DNA of 64,000 nt from Devosia epidermidihirudinis (GCF_000971295.1 NZ_LANJ01000011.1:434001-498000); one strand, 5' to 3'. Shown: positions 44,230-54,016, numbered from the stretch's first letter. Notes: generated by a model not told the origin, from the letters alone. Numbers and translations: made by a program.

Positions 44230-44286
44230 ACCAGTAGCGTAAACACCGCCAGCCCCTCAGGACCACCTAGTAACCTCAAGCAAAAG

Positions 44287-44781
44287 CTACTTCGTATCAG
44301 ACAGATCGCTACCCGCTTCGCGGGCGATCGCGTCGAGCGTCGCGTTGACGAGGCCCGTGGCGTCGTCTTCGTAGAAGGCCTTCGCCACATCGACATATTC
44401 AGTGATAACCACGCGGGGCGGAATGTCCTTGCGACGCAGCAGCTCGAACGCAGCGGCGCGCAGGATGGCGCGAAGCGTTGCATCGACGCGCTCGACCGGC
44501 CAGCTATCGGCAAGCGAACGATCAACGGCCGGATCGATCTCCAGCTGGTGCTTGGCAACGCCCGAAACGATCTGGCGGAAGAAGTCCGCATCGGCGGGCA
44601 AATACTGCTCACCCTCGATCTCACGACCCAGATGATAGCTGCCGAACTGGGCCAGCGTGTCCTCAAGCGTCGCGCGGCCCACATCCATCTGATAGAGCGC
44701 CTGAACGGCTGCAAGACGGGCGGCGCCACGCTGGTTAGCGGGACGGTCGGCCTGGGGATCGCGTTTGGGGGCTTCAGCCAT
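44287..44781 (-). CDS. nusB: transcription antitermination factor NusB
   Basis: 164 residues, all-helical NusB fold: ARLAAVQALYQMDVG near the start, ERVDATLRAILRAAAFELL and VVITEYVDVAKAFYEDDATG with the NusB hallmark near the C-terminus. It binds boxA RNA with NusE. In many alphaproteobacteria it follows ribH; here it follows ribD after 100 bases. Confidence 0.95.
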   Translation of the reverse strand: MAEAPKRDPQADRPANQRGAARLAAVQALYQMDVGRATLEDTLAQFGSYHLGREIEGEQYLPADADFFRQIVSGVAKHQLEIDPAVDRSLADSWPVERVDATLRAILRAAAFELLRRKDIPPRVVITEYVDVAKAFYEDDATGLVNATLDAIAREAGSDLSDTK

Positions 44782-44881
44782 AGGTGGTCACTCTGATTTG
44801 GCCAGGCTGGTGACACCGGGCGGCATGCCAACCCCATAGTCGCCCAGCACGGGAACTTCAATATATTTGGGACGGAAGCGG

Positions 44882-45979
44882 CTATGCAGTCCGTTGATAG
44901 ATGGTCAGCGTGTCTTCGCCAAGCGCCTGTGGCTCATCGGCGGTCATGCCGCCCCAAGCCAGCGCTTCTGCGAGGGAGCCGGATGCACTTGCGGGCACCC
45001 CGCCCTCGCCGATTTCACGCGTGCTGGTGATCACCGCGAAGCGATCCACCAGCTGCGCCTTGAGCAGCGCAGCAGTCAGTTTCACGCCGGGCTCCACCAG
45101 CAGATTCTGCATGCCCTTTTTGCCCAGCATTTCCATCGTGGATGCAAGGCTCAGCCGACCATTGAGGCCCTCCACCGGGAAGGTCTGGATGGAGGCGGGA
45201 AGGTTCAGCGGGGCGCCATTTTGTGCAACGATCGCAGTACGATGGCCGGAGAAGCCAGCAATCAGATTCACCTTGCGATCAACGCCTTCAGCGCCCGCGA
45301 GAATGAGCCGCAGCGGTGTACGCGACTGTAGACCCGGGATGGTCACAGTCAGCGTTGGATCGTCGATCTTGGCGGTCGCAGCGCCGATCAAAATCGCGTC
45401 GGAACGCGTGCGCAGCAGGTCGATCCACTCGCGCGCAGCCGCGCTCAAAAACGTGCTCCGGTCCGCGCCCTGACGCGCAATCATGCCATCGGCCGAGACA
45501 TTGACCACAGCCGTCACCAAAGGCCGTCCTGCCGTGTGCAACATGGCGTGGCCTGCGCTCAACGCGATCGAGGGGGCATGGTTGGCGTGAATGACTTCAA
45601 CGCCCGCCGACTCAAGCCGCGCCGTGCTTTCGCCCTTGGTCGCCTCATGGGTGTCGCTGGCACCGATGACGACGCGCATGATGCCCGAGCGGATAATCGC
45701 ATCCACGCATGGCGGCGTACGGCCCCAATGGTGGCATGGCTCAAGCGTCACATAGAGCGTTGCCCCGGCCGCAGCAAAACCCGCCGCCTCGATAGCCTGC
45801 GTCTCGGCATGAGGACGGCCACCCTTGGCGGTGACGGCGCGGGCGATCAGCCTGTTATCCAGCGCGTCCACCAGCAAAGCGGCCACGGTTGGGTTTTCAG
45901 CGGTCGTTCCAACAAATGGCGTAGCGTAACGCGCGGCGGCATCGAGCCACCGCACATCGACTTCTGTGGGCTGGCTCAA
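44882..45979 (-). CDS. ribD: bifunctional riboflavin deaminase/reductase RibD
   Basis: 365 residues. The N-terminal deaminase has the zinc site His57-Ala-Glu59 and Cys82...Cys91 ([12 protein letters not shown]); the C-terminal reductase begins at about 150 ([17 protein letters not shown]). It carries out two steps from the GTP-derived pyrimidine. The start is TTG at 45979, chosen because it overlaps the nrdR stop by four bases (TTGA), a coupling; no ATG is near. ribE and ribH do not follow. Confidence 0.94.
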   Translation of the reverse strand: MSQPTEVDVRWLDAAARYATPFVGTTAENPTVAALLVDALDNRLIARAVTAKGGRPHAETQAIEAAGFAAAGATLYVTLEPCHHWGRTPPCVDAIIRSGIMRVVIGASDTHEATKGESTARLESAGVEVIHANHAPSIALSAGHAMLHTAGRPLVTAVVNVSADGMIARQGADRSTFLSAAAREWIDLLRTRSDAILIGAATAKIDDPTLTVTIPGLQSRTPLRLILAGAEGVDRKVNLIAGFSGHRTAIVAQNGAPLNLPASIQTFPVEGLNGRLSLASTMEMLGKKGMQNLLVEPGVKLTAALLKAQLVDRFAVITSTREIGEGGVPASASGSLAEALAWGGMTADEPQALGEDTLTIYQRTA

Positions 45980-46455
45980 TCGTCGTCGCCTCGCAACGTC
46001 CCCTGCCCTTGGGCAAGTTCAGCGAGGAACGACCGGAAGTCGTCGGCCGCAGAGAAATTCTTGTAGACTGAGGCAAAGCGCACGAATGCCACGTCGTCGA
46101 GCCCCTTGAGGCCATCCATGACATATTCGCCGATCTGATCGGAGGTGACTTCGACATCGCCCAGCGACTCGAGCTGACGGACGATGCCGGAGATCATGCG
46201 TTCGGTGCGCTCGGGATCAACCGAGCGCTTGCGCAGTGCGGTATTGACTGAGCGGGCCAGCTTTTCACGGTCGAACGGCACCTTGCGGCCCGTCTTCTTC
46301 ACCACCGTCAGATCGCGCAGCTGCACGCGTTCGAAGGTGGTGAAGCGGCCGCCGCAGCCATTACAGACGCGGCGGCGGCGAATTGCGCCGGAATCTTCAG
46401 TCGGGCGACTGTCCTTGACCTGCGTGTCGTCGTTTCCGCAATAGGGACAGCGCAT
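45976..46455 (-). CDS. nrdR: ribonucleotide reductase repressor NrdR
   Basis: 159 residues: zinc ribbon with Cys3, Cys6, Cys31 and Cys34, then an ATP-cone ([20 protein letters not shown]). It represses ribonucleotide reductase genes according to dATP/ATP. It lies 9 bases after glyA, and its stop overlaps the ribD start. Confidence 0.96.
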   Translation of the reverse strand: MRCPYCGNDDTQVKDSRPTEDSGAIRRRRVCNGCGGRFTTFERVQLRDLTVVKKTGRKVPFDREKLARSVNTALRKRSVDPERTERMISGIVRQLESLGDVEVTSDQIGEYVMDGLKGLDDVAFVRFASVYKNFSAADDFRSFLAELAQGQGTLRGDDD

Positions 46456-46464
46456 AATAGACCT

Positions 46465-47766
46465 TTATTGACCGTAGATCGGGAAGCGGTCGGTCAGGGC
46501 ACGAACCTTGGTCGCGACCTGCTGTTCGACAGCGCCGTTATTGTCTTCGCCATTGGTCGCCAGACCATCGAGCACTTCGATGATCAGCTCGCCGACGAGC
46601 TGGAACTCAGCCGTACCGAAGCCGCGCGCGGTTGCCGCTGGGGTGCCCAGACGAATGCCCGAGGTGATTGCTGGCTTTTCTGGATCGAATGGCACCGCGT
46701 TCTTGTTGCAGGTGATGCCAGCGCGTTCCAGCGCCTTTTCGGCTGCCTTGCCGGTCAGGCCCTTGGGGCGCAGATCGACGAGCATGAGATGGTTGTCGGT
46801 GCCGCCACTGACGATATCGACGCCGCCCTTGACCAGCGTTTCCGCCAGAATGTGGGCATTGGCGACGACCTGCTTGGCGTATTCCTTGAACTCAGGCTGC
46901 AGCGCTTCATGGAACGCCACGGCCTTGGCCGCGATGACGTGCATCAGCGGGCCACCCTGAATGCCGGGGAAGATCGCCGAGTTGATCTTCTTGGCGATGT
47001 CCTCGTCATTGGTGAGGATCAGGCCGCCACGGGGACCGCGCAGGGTCTTGTGGGTGGTGGTGGTCGCAACGTGGGCGTGTGGGAACGGGCTGGGGTAGAC
47101 ACCGCCAGCAACCAGACCTGCCACGTGGGCCATATCGACAAACAGCAGTGCGCCAACTTCATCGGCAATGGCGCGGAACTCGGCCCAGTCCATCACGCGC
47201 GAATAGGCGGAGAAACCGGCTACGATCAGCTTTGGCTTATGCTCGCGGGCGAGCTGACGAACCTGGTCCATATCGACCAGACCGTCCTGCTTGCGCAGAC
47301 CGTACTGAATGGCATTGAACCACTTGCCGGACTGGTTTGGACGCGCGCCGTGGGTCAGGTGACCACCAGCGTCGAGCGACATGCCCAGAATGGTATCGCC
47401 GGGCTGAACCAGTGCCTGATAGACACCCTGGTTGGCCTGCGAACCCGAATTGGGCTGCACGTTGGCAAAGCCGACGCCGAACAGTTCCTTGGCGCGCTCG
47501 ATGGCCAGCGTTTCGGCAACGTCGACGAACTCGCAGCCACCATAATAGCGCTTGCCGGGATAACCCTCAGCGTACTTGTTGGTCATGATCGAGCCCTGCG
47601 CTTCCAGAACGGCGCGCGAGACGATGTTTTCCGACGCGATCAGCTCGATTTCGTGCTGTTGGCGACCGAGCTCATTTTGAATGGCCTTGGCGATTTCCGG
47701 GTCAGACTGTGCGAGCGACGCAGAGAAGAAATCGGGAAAAAGCGGGGTATTGGTGGCAGCGCTCAT
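46465..47766 (-). CDS. glyA: serine hydroxymethyltransferase
   Basis: 433 residues. It interconverts serine and glycine with tetrahydrofolate. PLP Lys240 in [15 protein letters not shown]; other marks are [23 protein letters not shown] and [12 protein letters not shown]. First gene of glyA-nrdR-ribD-nusB. Its 430-base upstream gap has no gene. Confidence 0.97.
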   Translation of the reverse strand: MSAATNTPLFPDFFSASLAQSDPEIAKAIQNELGRQQHEIELIASENIVSRAVLEAQGSIMTNKYAEGYPGKRYYGGCEFVDVAETLAIERAKELFGVGFANVQPNSGSQANQGVYQALVQPGDTILGMSLDAGGHLTHGARPNQSGKWFNAIQYGLRKQDGLVDMDQVRQLAREHKPKLIVAGFSAYSRVMDWAEFRAIADEVGALLFVDMAHVAGLVAGGVYPSPFPHAHVATTTTHKTLRGPRGGLILTNDEDIAKKINSAIFPGIQGGPLMHVIAAKAVAFHEALQPEFKEYAKQVVANAHILAETLVKGGVDIVSGGTDNHLMLVDLRPKGLTGKAAEKALERAGITCNKNAVPFDPEKPAITSGIRLGTPAATARGFGTAEFQLVGELIIEVLDGLATNGEDNNGAVEQQVATKVRALTDRFPIYGQ

Positions 47767-48195
47767 GCGGGGTTTTCCTCACAAAAGATCAGGGTGACCA
47801 GCGTGGCCGTGGCTTTATCACGGCGCGTGGCGCAAATCCAAGACCCATCAATCTGAGTTGGGTTCATGGGGCTTCCCTGATCGTGGATGGGTGCCCAGGC
47901 GAGCGGCTCTATGAAGTTCGCGTTCCCCGATGGTTGCCCATCTTTTCTCGCCAGTAGCGCGAACACCTTCCTTATTGCGCAAAAGCGGGCTCAGGGAAAG
48001 GGGCTCAACAGTCGCATAAGGCACCCTGCCCGCTTCATTCACAGGCAAAAGGTCCGCATGAAGTGCGGCGCTGCGCCGGTTATTTTACTCGGCCACAAAG
48101 GTTAATTCTGCCCCGCTGCGGCAACTCTTTGCCAGCGCTAAGCATTGTCTGTGCAGAGGCGCGTCTGTGCACGCGCATAACGTGGAGGAATCCTC
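47767..48195. other. gene-free region upstream of glyA
   Basis: No coding frame, RNA gene or riboswitch is recognised in 430 bases between the divergent glyA and BA14K genes. A weak inverted repeat (GCGGGC and GCCCGC, about 47985 and 48028) is the only structure noted. It must hold promoters in both directions. Confidence 0.4.
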
Positions 48196-48636
48196 ATGCA
48201 GAACGCGATTGCTACCTTCAGCGCAGCACTTGTTACCGGCGCGATGATGCTTGCCAGCGCCGTGCCAGCACAGGCCCAGCGTTTTGATCAGAACTACAGC
48301 CAGCGCGACCGGGTCATTCAGACCTATTGTCAGCGCAACCCAAATGACCGCGATTGCCGCGGCTATTGGAACGGCGGCTGGGGCAATAACGACTACAACC
48401 GCTTCTACAATCAGCGCCGCAACAACCTTGATTCCCTTGCCACGGGTATCTTCGGCTTCACCTTCGGCGCCATCCTCGGAAGCGCCCTTGCCGGTGGCAA
48501 TAATCAGGGCAATGTCGCCCGCCCCAACAATTCCAATGCCCACATCCAGGCATGCTTTGCCCGCTACAAATCCTACGATGTCGGCACGGACAGCTACATG
48601 GGCTATGACGGCTACCGTCACCGCTGCAATCTGTAG
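48196..48636 (+). CDS. BA14K-family secreted protein
   Basis: 146 residues: signal peptide to about residue 27 (VPAQA-QR), an Asn/Arg-rich middle, a Gly-rich hydrophobic segment (about 80-98), and the C-terminal BA14K motif ACFARYKSYDVGTDSYMGYD plus RHRCNL. BA14K proteins are secreted or surface proteins of Hyphomicrobiales, first seen as a Brucella immunoreactive protein. Its stop abuts the stop of the convergent DUF6898 gene. Confidence 0.88.
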   Translation: MQNAIATFSAALVTGAMMLASAVPAQAQRFDQNYSQRDRVIQTYCQRNPNDRDCRGYWNGGWGNNDYNRFYNQRRNNLDSLATGIFGFTFGAILGSALAGGNNQGNVARPNNSNAHIQACFARYKSYDVGTDSYMGYDGYRHRCNL

Positions 48637-48837
48637 TTAGAACAACCGCTTAGGCGGTTCGGGCGTGTCGCCGAGCTTCATACGAAGCTTGGCGAGCGCC
48701 AATTGCTGCATCTGGGCGCGCGAGGCCGATCTTGGGGTAATCACCACCACTTCGGTGCCGGTATCGGCGTGAATGGCCGCGACCCGCATTTGCTGGCCGA
48801 GCTGCACAAACTCGAACAAGACTTCGCCACTGGTCAT
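48637..48837 (-). CDS. small DUF6898-like protein
   Basis: 66 residues: MTSGEVLFEFVQLGQQMRVA, then HADTGTEVVVITPRSASRAQ and a C-terminal helix. The GEVLFEFVQLG start and TGTEV centre match small alphaproteobacterial proteins annotated DUF6898; the label is from memory. No ATG upstream is plausible, and the much longer open frame there is antisense to or in another frame of the transpeptidase gene. Confidence 0.7.
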   Translation of the reverse strand: MTSGEVLFEFVQLGQQMRVAAIHADTGTEVVVITPRSASRAQMQQLALAKLRMKLGDTPEPPKRLF

Positions 48838-48887
48838 GATGTCAGCCCCTTTTGGCGACCATAACAGGATTCGGCAGCGCACAAATG

Positions 48888-48914
48888 CAAACGCCCTCCA
48901 CGATGGGAGGGCGT
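48888..48914 (-). terminator. hairpin after L,D-transpeptidase gene
   Basis: ACGCCCTCC/GGAGGGCGT with a 6-base loop, followed on the minus strand by TTTGCATTTG. A weak intrinsic terminator 22 bases after the stop. Confidence 0.65.
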
Positions 48915-48935
48915 CCTTGTTTCGGCTCGAAACAA

Positions 48936-50201
48936 TCAGGCGTCGAAGGTGACTTTGCCCTGCTTGTCGAAGTCGTAAACGTCGTCGCGGAAGCTGACGA
49001 TGCCCTGCTTGTTGGCCCAGGCGGTGATGTAGGTGGTGTGGATCGGCACGCGGGCCTTCACCTCGACATCGAGACGCTTGAGCGAGTCGAAGGTCGAGTC
49101 GACCTTGCCCTGATCCCAGTCGCCATTGTCGCGCAGCAACCAATTGACCAACTGAGCAACGCCATCGACGCGCACGCAACCCGAAGAGTGGAAGCGGGCG
49201 TTTTCGCCGAACAGCGCCTTGGATGGCGTGTCGTGCAGGTAGCAATCGTACGGGTTGTAGAAATTGATCTTGCAGTGGCCCATGGAATTGGCCGCGCCAG
49301 GTTCCTGGCGATACATGTAGTTGACCTGCTGATCGGTGATCGCAGCCCAATTGATCGTCTGCGGATCAATCTTGTTGCCGGCGCCGTCGTAGATGAAAAT
49401 GTTCTGCTCAGCCAGATAGTTCGGGTTCTGCAGCATGTACTTGGTCAGGTCCTGACGGACCAGCGACTTGGGCACGTGCCAATAGGGGTTGAAGTTGATC
49501 TGGCTGACCTTGCTGGCCATGATCGGCGTGGCGCGGTCGACGCGACCAACCACTGCCGTATGGCGCTGCTCGACCATGCCCTCATTCACCGCCTCGATCG
49601 TCGCGGCCGGAATGTTGACCACCACGTAACGTGGGTTGAGGTTTGCAGCCATGGTCTGAACGCGCTGAGCGTTGAGATAAAGCTGATTAAGGCGCGTCGC
49701 GGCCGGCACATTGAGCGCGTACCAGGTCGGCTCATCCACCTGACCGTTGACGATCAGGCCATGGCGAGCCTGAAATGCGCGGACGCCGCGGTCCGTCGCT
49801 TCATCAAACTGGTCGTTGACGTTGGGCACCAGCGCCATGTCACCCGACGAAATCAGGCGGCGCTTGAGTGCGATGACGGGGCGGCCTGACTTGCCAACCA
49901 CGAGACGGAACGCCTCCTGAGGCACCTCTTCCCAGCCGCCATTGGCGACGAAGGGCTCATACTGGGAAATGGCCAGCTGAAGATTATAGGCCGTGTCATA
50001 GGACAGGATCGGCTCATTGGTGGCGATCAGCGCCTGTGCGGCTGCTGTATTGCCATCGGTATTGACGTTGCGCAGCACGTTACCGCGGCCGAAAATATCG
50101 AAAAGGGATTCACCTTCCTGCGCGCGCGCCACTGTTGGCAGAGCCGCAGTCGCGCCCGCGAGGGCCATGGTTTTAAGAAGGGAACGTCTATTCAGCCGCA
50201 T
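48936..50201 (-). CDS. ldtP: L,D-transpeptidase (YkuD domain, YcbB-like)
   Basis: 421 residues. Tat-like signal at the start (NRRSLLK then a hydrophobic stretch, ARA cleavage near residue 27), a peptidoglycan-binding domain (about 120-165, FQARHGLIVNGQVDEPTWYA) and a YkuD catalytic domain with HSSGCVRV, whose Cys is the nucleophile. It makes 3-3 cross-links in peptidoglycan in the periplasm. ATG 50201 gives the signal peptide; the frame upstream does not. The MarR regulator ldtR is 240 bases upstream on the same strand, as in other Hyphomicrobiales where LdtR controls ldtP. Confidence 0.88.
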   Translation of the reverse strand: MRLNRRSLLKTMALAGATAALPTVARAQEGESLFDIFGRGNVLRNVNTDGNTAAAQALIATNEPILSYDTAYNLQLAISQYEPFVANGGWEEVPQEAFRLVVGKSGRPVIALKRRLISSGDMALVPNVNDQFDEATDRGVRAFQARHGLIVNGQVDEPTWYALNVPAATRLNQLYLNAQRVQTMAANLNPRYVVVNIPAATIEAVNEGMVEQRHTAVVGRVDRATPIMASKVSQINFNPYWHVPKSLVRQDLTKYMLQNPNYLAEQNIFIYDGAGNKIDPQTINWAAITDQQVNYMYRQEPGAANSMGHCKINFYNPYDCYLHDTPSKALFGENARFHSSGCVRVDGVAQLVNWLLRDNGDWDQGKVDSTFDSLKRLDVEVKARVPIHTTYITAWANKQGIVSFRDDVYDFDKQGKVTFDA

Positions 50202-50376
50202 CAAGTCACCCGAATTATCTGTCTGCCGAAGCAGCATCAGCATTTACCATCGCATCCCATCGGCCACAACGCGGACAAGCGAGTGTGAACCTTCAGACTT
50301 CATGAACCAAGAATACGCGGGAAATGGTTTCAAACCACTAACCAACGTTCATACGCGAGTTTGAGGCTGAAATAAG

Positions 50377-50402
50377 AAACGCCAGCCCAAGGGCTGGCGT
50401 TT
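50377..50402 (-). terminator. hairpin after ldtR
   Basis: AAACGCCAGCCC and its exact complement with a 2-base spacer. It can end transcription from the minus strand (ldtR), though the T-tract is short (CTTATTTC). Confidence 0.65.
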
Positions 50403-50444
50403 GATGTTCGGTGTGGCAGCTAGGCCACAATATGTACCTGTGGC

Positions 50445-50954
50445 TTAGAGCTTGTAGAGAATCTGGTCGACCCAGAAGCGCTCGAGGCGGGCAAGGGCCT
50501 TGTTCAGGCCGTCGAATTCGTCGTCGCCCAGACCACCGACCTTGTCGATGGACTTGAGGTGACGGTCATAAAGCTCGTCGATCACTTCAGCCACTTCCTC
50601 GCCCTTCGGGGTCAGCTTGATGCGGACCGAGCGGCGGTCGGAACGCGAACGCTCCTGGAAGATGTAGCCGGTTTCGACCAACTTCTTGAGGTTGTACGAG
50701 ACGTTGCTACCCAGATAGTAGCCACGCGAACGCAGCTCGCCAGCGGTCAGCTCGGCATCGCCGATGTTGAACATCAGCAGCGCCTGCACTGGGTTGATGT
50801 CGTCCCAGCCCATACGGTCGAACTCGTCCTTGATCAGGTCGAGCAGACGACGGTGCAGACGCTCAACGCGAGAAACAGCTTCGAGATAAAGCGGCTTCAG
50901 GCTCTGGGGACGTTCCGGGGACAGGGCCTCGGCTGCGTTGGATTTGATTGCCAT
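50445..50954 (-). CDS. ldtR: MarR-family regulator LdtR
   Basis: 169 residues. MarR winged helix: helices YLEAVSRVERLHRRLLDLIK and INPVQALLMFNIGDAELTAG, recognition helix YLGSNVSYNLKKLVETGYI, wing RSRSDRRSVRIKLTPKG. The sequence and its place upstream of an L,D-transpeptidase gene match LdtR of Liberibacter and Sinorhizobium, a regulator of wall cross-linking and stress tolerance. Confidence 0.9.
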   Translation of the reverse strand: MAIKSNAAEALSPERPQSLKPLYLEAVSRVERLHRRLLDLIKDEFDRMGWDDINPVQALLMFNIGDAELTAGELRSRGYYLGSNVSYNLKKLVETGYIFQERSRSDRRSVRIKLTPKGEEVAEVIDELYDRHLKSIDKVGGLGDDEFDGLNKALARLERFWVDQILYKL

Positions 50955-51174
50955 TTATGCCTCACTGTTTTGCAGTCTGTGCGATTTTTCGCATCTCATG
51001 AGGCCAAACTACGGCGACCGGACTAAGATCAGCCTAAGCAGCACGCTTAAAACTATCTTACTGGAATGCAATGAGAATTTGGCTTAATTCTTCGTTCCAC
51101 TGTGTCAGACAATTGTAACCTAAACGCGGTGTAAACGGGATTAGCGGGGGTAAGTCTCTACCCCCTCTCGCTAT

Positions 51175-51588
51175 TCATGCGCGGCTCAACATCGCACGGG
51201 CGCCGGCAAGCTTGAGGACCAGCACGCCCGCAACCGCCAGCCCTTGCGCCGCCACAAACACCAGACCATGCCCCGTCATCGTGGCCCCGTAAACAACCAA
51301 CAGCGTTGCGCTGCCCACGACCCAGGTCACATCGACAAACAAGTGGAAGACCAGCGCGGCGCGGTAGGTCCGACGTGCCCGCGCAGTCCGGATATTAAAG
51401 ACACCCCAAGGCATCAGGAACACCCCGACTGCCAGAATGAAGCCCGAAGGCAGGGACCAGCCGATCATCGTTGTCACTTGAGCAGATAGCAAAGCGACTG
51501 CTGCGCCCATGATCATTGAGACTATGCCGTCGAGCCAATAGGCAAAACGCGGATCTGGACGAAGGGTGGAGTGAGCGAGAGCGACCAT
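51175..51588 (-). CDS. hypothetical four-helix membrane protein
   Basis: 137 residues with four hydrophobic segments (about 20-40, 46-66, 78-100, 105-128) and an RTARARRTYR loop. No family recognised with certainty. I chose ATG 51588, with GGAAT eleven bases upstream; a GTG at 51615 is possible. It is divergent from the XRE regulator gene and may be its target. Confidence 0.6.
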   Translation of the reverse strand: MVALAHSTLRPDPRFAYWLDGIVSMIMGAAVALLSAQVTTMIGWSLPSGFILAVGVFLMPWGVFNIRTARARRTYRAALVFHLFVDVTWVVGSATLLVVYGATMTGHGLVFVAAQGLAVAGVLVLKLAGARAMLSRA

Positions 51589-51710
51589 CGGGCTATTCCA
51601 TGATTGAGATGACACCGGAAGCCTGTCGCCAGGAGGTCATAAATTCAATTACCTTGGAGGTAAGTGCGCTGCCTCCGTCGCAGGGGCATTGTACAGGTAT
51701 GGAGGCGGCT

Positions 51711-52442
51711 ATGGTCGGCGGAATGTTGAAGCAATGGCGCAGGCTCCGCGGCATGAGCCAACTCGATCTGGCGCTATCAGCCGAAGTCTCGTCGCGGCAT
51801 GTGTCATTCCTCGAAAGCGGACGGGCGCGGCCGAGCGCTGAAATGGTCAGGCGGCTGGCCGAAGCGCTGGCAATGCCGCTGCGGGAGCGCAATGGCCTGC
51901 TTGTCGCTGCGGGCTTTGCGCCCGTGTTCGGTGACAATGACTGGACCTCACCGCAAATGGCCGAAATCCGGCGCGCTGCAGGCATCATTCTTGGCGCTCA
52001 TGATCCCTCGCCCGCACTGGTGCTGGATGCCGCATTCAATGTGCTTGAGGCCAACTCCGGCGCCATGGCTCTTTTGGGCGCAGGCGCGCCTGCGGCCCCG
52101 TCGCTCAATCTGGTGGATTTGGTTTTTTGTCCGGGACCGGTGCGCGATGGTCTGGTCAATTGGGACGAAGTTGCCCTCTACCTGATGCACCGCATGCGCG
52201 AAGGGGTGCGGATACGTGGGCCACAATCGCCGTTGGGTGCGGTGATGCAACGCGCGCTCGCGCAGCCTGGGGTAAGCCAGTTGGGTCTTGGCGCGCACAC
52301 CAATCAGGGACTTGTCTTGCTGCCGGTGGTGTTCAATGCGGGTGGCGTCGAAACGCGCTGGTTTACAACTGTGACCAGCTTTGGTGCGCCGCAGGATGCG
52401 CTGGCCGAAGAAATCACAATCGAGCAGTTCTATCCGGCCTGA
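51711..52442 (+). CDS. XRE-family regulator with MmyB-like domain
   Basis: 243 residues: HTH_3 at about 5-62 (LKQWRRLRGMSQLDLALSAE, SSRHVSFLESGRARPS) and an MmyB-like ligand-binding domain (about 90-240, PSPALVLDAAFNVLEANSGA). I chose ATG 51711 because GGAGG lies five bases upstream and the HTH begins there; the open frame extends 65 codons further. It is divergent from the four-helix membrane protein. Confidence 0.85.
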   Translation: MVGGMLKQWRRLRGMSQLDLALSAEVSSRHVSFLESGRARPSAEMVRRLAEALAMPLRERNGLLVAAGFAPVFGDNDWTSPQMAEIRRAAGIILGAHDPSPALVLDAAFNVLEANSGAMALLGAGAPAAPSLNLVDLVFCPGPVRDGLVNWDEVALYLMHRMREGVRIRGPQSPLGAVMQRALAQPGVSQLGLGAHTNQGLVLLPVVFNAGGVETRWFTTVTSFGAPQDALAEEITIEQFYPA

Positions 52443-52445
52443 CGG

Positions 52446-52841
52446 TCAGTCAGCAGCGCGGGCGCGACTCATGCGGATGCCGATGACAAAGATGACCAGG
52501 ATGGACGCGAGCAGCACCAGCCGCACGCCAAAACCAAATGCCGACATGGTCACGTCGGGGCTGCCCAACAAATAGAGCACCAGCTCGACACCGGTGGACG
52601 CCACCAGCAGCACAGCGCCCCAGCTGGCCTTGATCCACAAGCCAACCGCCGCGAATAGGCGCGCTAGCGAGAAGATCGCCAGATAAACGAATCCCGTCAT
52701 CCCCATGGCGGCGATCGGGCTGACCGAGCCGAGATTGACGCCAAGCAGCCGCGCAGCATCGTTGAGCCCCAGGAGAAGGCTGATGATGGCGACCACACGA
52801 ATGTAGATGCCGATGGGCTGAGCGTTGAAATCCATGGCCAT
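52446..52841 (-). CDS. membrane protein, DUF6163-like
   Basis: 131 residues with four hydrophobic segments and GLWIKASWGAVLLVASTGVE in the middle. It resembles small membrane proteins next to hemB in Hyphomicrobiales, annotated DUF6163 (from memory). AGGAG lies seven bases before the ATG. It is divergent from hemB and converges with the XRE gene, 3 bases apart. Confidence 0.65.
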   Translation of the reverse strand: MAMDFNAQPIGIYIRVVAIISLLLGLNDAARLLGVNLGSVSPIAAMGMTGFVYLAIFSLARLFAAVGLWIKASWGAVLLVASTGVELVLYLLGSPDVTMSAFGFGVRLVLLASILVIFVIGIRMSRARAAD

Positions 52842-52931
52842 TGTCTAGCTCCTGCATGGCGATGCGACAAGCGGGACCTTGGATGGTGCTGCCGCCGCTG
52901 CTATTAAGGCGGCGCAAAATGGAGCCGCCCT

Positions 52932-53945
52932 ATGGCCGAAAACTGGCATAAACACGATATGGATTTTCTCGGTGGACGCCGTCTGCGTCGCACCCGGCGC
53001 ACGGCCTGGAGCCGGGCCATGGTGCGCGAGTCGGTGCTGACCCCAGCAGATCTGATCTGGCCGCTCTTTGTAATCGAAGGGCAGAACGAGAAGACCGCCA
53101 TCCGTACCATGCCGGGTGTCGAACGCCTCAGCATTGACCTCTGCGTGGAAGCCGCCAAGGCGGCGCGCGATGCGGGCATCCCTGCCCTCGCGCTATTCCC
53201 CAATACGCCAGACCATCTGCGCAGCGAAAACGGCGCTGAGGCCTATAACCCCGACAATCTGATGTGCCGCACCTTGTCGGCCATCAAGTCAGCCGTGCCT
53301 GAAATCGGTCTGATTGCCGACGTGGCGCTGGATGAGTATTCCAGCGACGGTCAGGACGGTCTGGTTCGCGACGGCGAAATCCTTAATGACGAGACCGTCT
53401 CGGTGATGATCCGCTCGGCGCTGGCGCAGGCCAAGGCAGGCGCCGATATAATCGCACCATCGGACATGATGGATGGCCGCGTTGCCGCCATTCGCGAGGC
53501 GCTGGATGGCGAAGGTCATGAGCACCTGCAGATCATGTCCTACGCCGCCAAATACGCGTCCTTCTATTATGGCCCGTTCCGCGAGGCCGTGGGCACCGGC
53601 AGCCGTCTGCGCGGCGACAAGCGCACCTATCAGATGGATTACGCCAATTCAGATGAGGCCCTGCGCGAGATCGAGCAGGACATTGCCGAGGGCGCAGACA
53701 GCATCATGGTCAAGCCCGGCCTGCCCTACCTCGACATCGTCCGCCGCGCCAAGGACAACTTCAACGTGCCGATTTACGCCTACCAGGTGAGTGGCGAATA
53801 CGCGATGATCGAGTTCGCCGCCGCCGCCGGCGCCATCGACCGTAAGGGCGCGATCCTCGAAAGCCTCTACGCCTTCAAGCGCGCCGGCGCCAACGGCGTG
53901 CTGAGCTATTACGCGCTGGAAGTGGCCCGCGAATTGGGCCGCTAA
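52932..53945 (+). CDS. hemB: delta-aminolevulinic acid dehydratase
   Basis: 337 residues. It condenses two aminolevulinates to porphobilinogen in haem synthesis. Active-site Lys residues lie in MSYAAKYAS and SIMVKPGLPYLD; ADIIAPSDMMDGRV is the family signature. The metal site reads DVALDEYSSDGQDG, lacking the Cys triad, so the enzyme is of the magnesium-type, as usual in alphaproteobacteria. Confidence 0.96.
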   Translation: MAENWHKHDMDFLGGRRLRRTRRTAWSRAMVRESVLTPADLIWPLFVIEGQNEKTAIRTMPGVERLSIDLCVEAAKAARDAGIPALALFPNTPDHLRSENGAEAYNPDNLMCRTLSAIKSAVPEIGLIADVALDEYSSDGQDGLVRDGEILNDETVSVMIRSALAQAKAGADIIAPSDMMDGRVAAIREALDGEGHEHLQIMSYAAKYASFYYGPFREAVGTGSRLRGDKRTYQMDYANSDEALREIEQDIAEGADSIMVKPGLPYLDIVRRAKDNFNVPIYAYQVSGEYAMIEFAAAAGAIDRKGAILESLYAFKRAGANGVLSYYALEVARELGR

Positions 53946-53961
53946 CGTAGCCCCAACCTCG

Positions 53962-54000
53962 ATGTCATCCCGGCCCTGAGCCGGGATCCATCCCGGGATC
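53962..54000. repeat. short palindromic repeat, family H
   Basis: ATGTCATCCCGGCCCTGAGC followed by CGGGATCCATCCCGGGATC; CCCGGCCCTGAGCCGGG is a hairpin. A widely seen intergenic repeat type; one copy here. Confidence 0.7.
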
Positions 54001-54016
54001 GACTCCTCCATCACAG

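Noticed and set aside
47767..48195. Glycine or other riboswitch before glyA
   Set aside because: No conserved aptamer blocks could be found on the minus strand.
48838..49350. Extension of the DUF6898-like frame to 237 codons
   Set aside because: The extra part overlaps the transpeptidase gene in another frame and looks non-coding; the ATG at 48837 gives the family length.
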